From an uncultured Lachnospiraceae bacterium (lineage in GTDB: Bacteria; Bacillota; Clostridia; Lachnospirales; Lachnospiraceae), in NCBI GenBank assembly GCA_910585295.1, contig CAJUDE010000028.1, positions 1 to 64,000 of the forward strand: DNA of 64,000 bases, read 5' to 3'. The notes below the pieces were generated by a model, which was not told the origin of the DNA, did no database searches, and worked only from the letters and a program-made list of their open reading frames with translations. The position numbers and the translations under genes are program-made. Of the stretch, positions 61,725-64,000 are shown piece after piece. Every line of letters starts with the position of its first letter. The first letter of the stretch is position 1.

Positions 61725-61845
61725 ATGGTATAATGTCGACAGACATTATACGCGCGGGAGTGCGCATAGGCAACCATAGCAAGGATTGCGGAGCAATCAT
61801 GGTATAATGTCGACAGGCATTATACGCGCGGGAGTGCGCATAGGC
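61725..61845. repeat. Duplicated 47-bp unit upstream of dhaL
   Basis: Units at 61725-61771 and 61799-61845 differ at one position. Each reads ATGGTATAATGTCGACAG, CATTATACGCGCGGGAGTGC, GCATAGGC. Each contains TATAAT and an inverted repeat, ATAATGTC/GACATTAT. A short hairpin precedes each (AACCGTGAGGTT; GATTGCGGAGCAATC). The period is 74 bp. The unit can supply two promoters or two operator sites for the dha genes. Confidence 0.75.
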
Positions 61846-61880
61846 TACTATTAGAACGAGGGACAGGAGGATTGATTTAC

Positions 61881-62510
61881 ATGGCAACTAAAATATACCA
61901 GTGTATACAAAAAATTGGGGAAGATATTATTGCAAACAAAGAATTCTTGACAGATTTAGACTCTGCAATCGGAGATGCAGACCACGGGATTAATATGGCC
62001 AGGGGATTTACAGAAGTGCTTCAGCAGCTTCCCCAGGAGGAAGAAGACATCAGTGTAATATTGAAGAAAACAGGCATGGTGCTTCTTTCAAAGGTAGGAG
62101 GGGCGTCTGGCCCGCTTTATGGCACTGCATATATGAAGGCAGCCGGCGCCGTCACTGGGAAAAAGGAAATTACACTGGAAGACGGGAAGAATATCATGGA
62201 AGCTGTTATTGGCGGCATTAAAATGCGCGGCAAGGCGGAACGCGGGGAAAAGACCATGTTGGATGCGTTGGAGCCGGCAATGGAGGCGTTGAATAAAGGC
62301 ATGGAAGCAGGGGAATCTATAGAAAACTGCCTGAACCAAATGTGTGAAGCCGCAAAAGAAGGCGTGGAGTATACAAAGGGAATCCGTGCGACAAAAGGGC
62401 GTGCAAGTTATTTAGGGGACAGGAGCATTGGGCATCAGGACCCAGGCGCAACCTCTTCTTTGATTACATTGGAAGCGATTCGGGCGTTTTATCTTGAGAA
62501 TATAAAGTGA
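61881..62510 (+). CDS. dhaL: Dihydroxyacetone kinase subunit DhaL
   Basis: 209 residues. DhaL holds ADP/ATP as a bound cofactor and phosphorylates dihydroxyacetone held by DhaK. Magnesium-binding Asp residues are in LDSAIGDADHGINMARGF (about 27-44). KVGGASGPLYGTAYMKAA and RATKGRASYLGDRSIGHQDP are also conserved. AGGAGG precedes ATG 61881. It is the first gene of the dhaL-dhaM-dhaK set; dhaM starts 7 bp after it. Confidence 0.94.
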   Translation: MATKIYQCIQKIGEDIIANKEFLTDLDSAIGDADHGINMARGFTEVLQQLPQEEEDISVILKKTGMVLLSKVGGASGPLYGTAYMKAAGAVTGKKEITLEDGKNIMEAVIGGIKMRGKAERGEKTMLDALEPAMEALNKGMEAGESIENCLNQMCEAAKEGVEYTKGIRATKGRASYLGDRSIGHQDPGATSSLITLEAIRAFYLENIK

Positions 62511-62517
62511 GGAAATT

Positions 62518-62904
62518 ATGGTAGGTATATTGATTGTATCCCACAGCAAAAAAGCTGCGGAAGGGATTTTTGAGCTTGCTGCACAGATGGTGGGGGAAGA
62601 CCATCGGATGATAGCGGTAGGGGGTATGGAAGACGGGAGCATTGGGACAGACGCCATGCGGATCCTTCAAGGGATCTTGGATGCAAATGATGGGGATGGA
62701 GTGGCAATTTTAGCAGACCTGGGAAGCGGCGTGTTAAGTTCTGAGACAGCCATAGATTTATTGGAAGAAGATATTGAAGTGGTGATAGCGGACGCTCCGA
62801 TTCTGGAGGGCGCGATTGGCGCGGCAGTCCAGGCATCCATTGGCGGCACCCTTGCAGAAGTGGTGGAAGCGGCAGAACAGGCGAAACAGCTTTCCAAAAA
62901 ATGA
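62518..62904 (+). CDS. dhaM: PTS-type phosphotransferase subunit DhaM
   Basis: 128 residues of the EIIA-mannose-like fold. Active His is in ILIVSHSKKAAEG (His9). VGGMEDGSIGTDAMRILQGI and DLGSGVLSSETAIDLL are typical. It receives phosphate from HPr and recharges the nucleotide bound to DhaL. It is a single-domain form, without the HPr and EI domains of the E. coli protein. GAGGAAATT precedes the ATG. Confidence 0.94.
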   Translation: MVGILIVSHSKKAAEGIFELAAQMVGEDHRMIAVGGMEDGSIGTDAMRILQGILDANDGDGVAILADLGSGVLSSETAIDLLEEDIEVVIADAPILEGAIGAAVQASIGGTLAEVVEAAEQAKQLSKK

Positions 62905-63021
62905 AAATTTATAGGGGAAGCCGATAGGGGCTTTTCTCTGTAAAAATATAGCCATTAATTACCATGCTGCGGAGGCGGAAGGCTTTCTAAGGATGGGCAT
63001 AAGGAGAAGGAGGAATTGGCG

Positions 63022-64000
63022 TTGAAAAAAATGATTAACAAACCAGATGATGTAGTGGAGGAAATGTTACAGGGGATTGTAGCCGCACATCCAGAATATG
63101 TAAAACGGGTAGACGGATGCGATGTAATCGTGAGGGCAGGCGGGTCCCAGGGAAAAGTTTCCTTAGTTAGCGGCGGCGGAAGCGGCCATGAGCCGGCACA
63201 TGGCGGTTATGTTGGCAAAGGGATGCTGGATGCAGCAGTTGCAGGGGCTATGTTCACATCCCCAACACCAGACCAGGTATATGAAGCGATTAAGGCATGC
63301 GACGGCAAAAAAGGCGTATTGCTGGTAATCAAGAATTATACTGGCGATGTTATGAACTTTGAAATGGCTGCAGAGATGGCTGCAGATGAAGGCATTGAAG
63401 TAGAAAAGGTTGTAGTGAATGATGACGTTGCTGTGGAGAACAGCACATGGACAACCGGAAGGAGAGGGATTGCAGGCACGATTTTTGTACATAAAATTGC
63501 GGGCGCATGTGCGGAAGAAGGCGGCGACTTACAGGCAGTGAAGGCTGTTGCAGAAAAGGTTATCGCAAATGTACGCACTATGGGCATGGCAATTGCACCC
63601 TGTACTGTTCCGGCAGCAGGCAAGCCAAGCTTTGAACTGGGTGAGAACGAGGTGGAAATCGGAATGGGAATCCATGGCGAGCCTGGGACGCACAGAGAAG
63701 AAATCCGAACAGTGAATGAGACGACGGACACCTTACTGGACAAAATTTTTGCAGAAGATTTGTACCATGAGGGAGATGAAGTGGCTGTTATGGTCAATGG
63801 GCTTGGCGGGACGCCGCTGCAGGAATTGTACCTTGCGAACTTAAGGGTATCCCAGGTATTAGCTGAGAAAAAAATTAAAGTTGCAAAAACCTTGGTTGGC
63901 AATTACATGACTTCCATTGACATGGCTGGATATTCTGTATCATTGTTGAAATTAGACGATGAATTGAAGAAATATTTGGCTGCGCCTGCAGACACTCCTG
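63022..64000 (+). CDS. dhaK: Dihydroxyacetone kinase subunit DhaK (3' end outside the window)
   Basis: The reading frame stays open to the window edge (326 codons). AAGGAGG at 63007-63013 is 8 bp from TTG 63022, giving a start MKKMINKPDDVV that matches the family; the in-frame ATG 63031 is too far away. VSLVSGGGSGHEPAHGGYVG and IKNYTGDVMNFEMAAEMA form the substrate pocket. GMGIHGEPGTHRE carries the His that binds dihydroxyacetone covalently. Only a short C-terminal part is missing. It lies 117 bp after dhaM. Confidence 0.95.
   Translation, partial: MKKMINKPDDVVEEMLQGIVAAHPEYVKRVDGCDVIVRAGGSQGKVSLVSGGGSGHEPAHGGYVGKGMLDAAVAGAMFTSPTPDQVYEAIKACDGKKGVLLVIKNYTGDVMNFEMAAEMAADEGIEVEKVVVNDDVAVENSTWTTGRRGIAGTIFVHKIAGACAEEGGDLQAVKAVAEKVIANVRTMGMAIAPCTVPAAGKPSFELGENEVEIGMGIHGEPGTHREEIRTVNETTDTLLDKIFAEDLYHEGDEVAVMVNGLGGTPLQELYLANLRVSQVLAEKKIKVAKTLVGNYMTSIDMAGYSVSLLKLDDELKKYLAAPADTP

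Noticed and set aside
61725..61845. CRISPR array
   Set aside because: Only two repeats, near-identical over 47 bp with a 27-bp spacer, and no cas genes; a promoter/operator duplication is more likely.

Overview
This 64 kb window comes from an anaerobic gut Firmicute, most likely a Lachnospiraceae member. The evidence is the combination of a Roseburia-type butyryl-CoA:acetate CoA-transferase, a Clostridium perfringens-like bile salt hydrolase, NADP-type glutamate dehydrogenase, a bacteriohemerythrin, PTS-dependent dihydroxyacetone kinase, strong AGGAGG ribosome sites and TTGACA/TATAAT promoters. No respiratory-chain genes are seen. The assignment is inferred from protein sequences I recognise, not from a database search.

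Layout. 1-14.7 kb is mostly chromosomal core: proS, a TSCPD protein, secA, a hybrid sensor kinase paired with a solute-binding lipoprotein, two small DUF proteins, an MFS transporter, and a MarR regulator next to citrate synthase. The last two share the same 16-bp palindromic operator. 14.9-25.1 kb is an AT-rich decayed island that begins at a tRNA-Pro gene. It holds a broken tyrosine integrase, an excisionase-like protein, IS256, IS630 and IS982 remnants, a large intact NACHT NTPase (candidate anti-phage protein), a divergent holin, a frameshifted Xre regulator and an Rpn-like nuclease gene with decayed partial copies beside it. 25.1-37.5 kb is a second accessory stretch: an acyltransferase, a DUF4352 protein, a complete ISL3-type insertion sequence with 8-bp target duplication, and a tightly coupled operon (small membrane protein, coiled-coil protein, HNH-plus-membrane protein) downstream of a WYL regulator. 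I regard that operon as the best candidate for an undescribed, probably defensive, system. A bile salt hydrolase and an orphan HTH-adenine methylase follow.

39.7-64 kb returns to core and metabolic genes: gdhA, a chemoreceptor, small regulators, tandem hemerythrin, galM, a MATE exporter, the butyrate CoA-transferase with a Rex-like site, an AIM24 protein, a tRNA-Phe/Gly/Gly cluster, a LacI regulator, a GpsA-like dehydrogenase, an HD-GYP protein, a TetR-MMPL-heptad repeat export locus, an SmtB-like repressor, and dhaL-dhaM-dhaK running off the right edge.

Across the window lies a family of short two-hairpin repeats: five copies, in a ~96-bp and a ~180-bp form. One copy sits in frame inside a DUF2085 membrane-protein gene. 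At least four further unrelated hairpin or MITE-like repeats occupy the intergenic regions.
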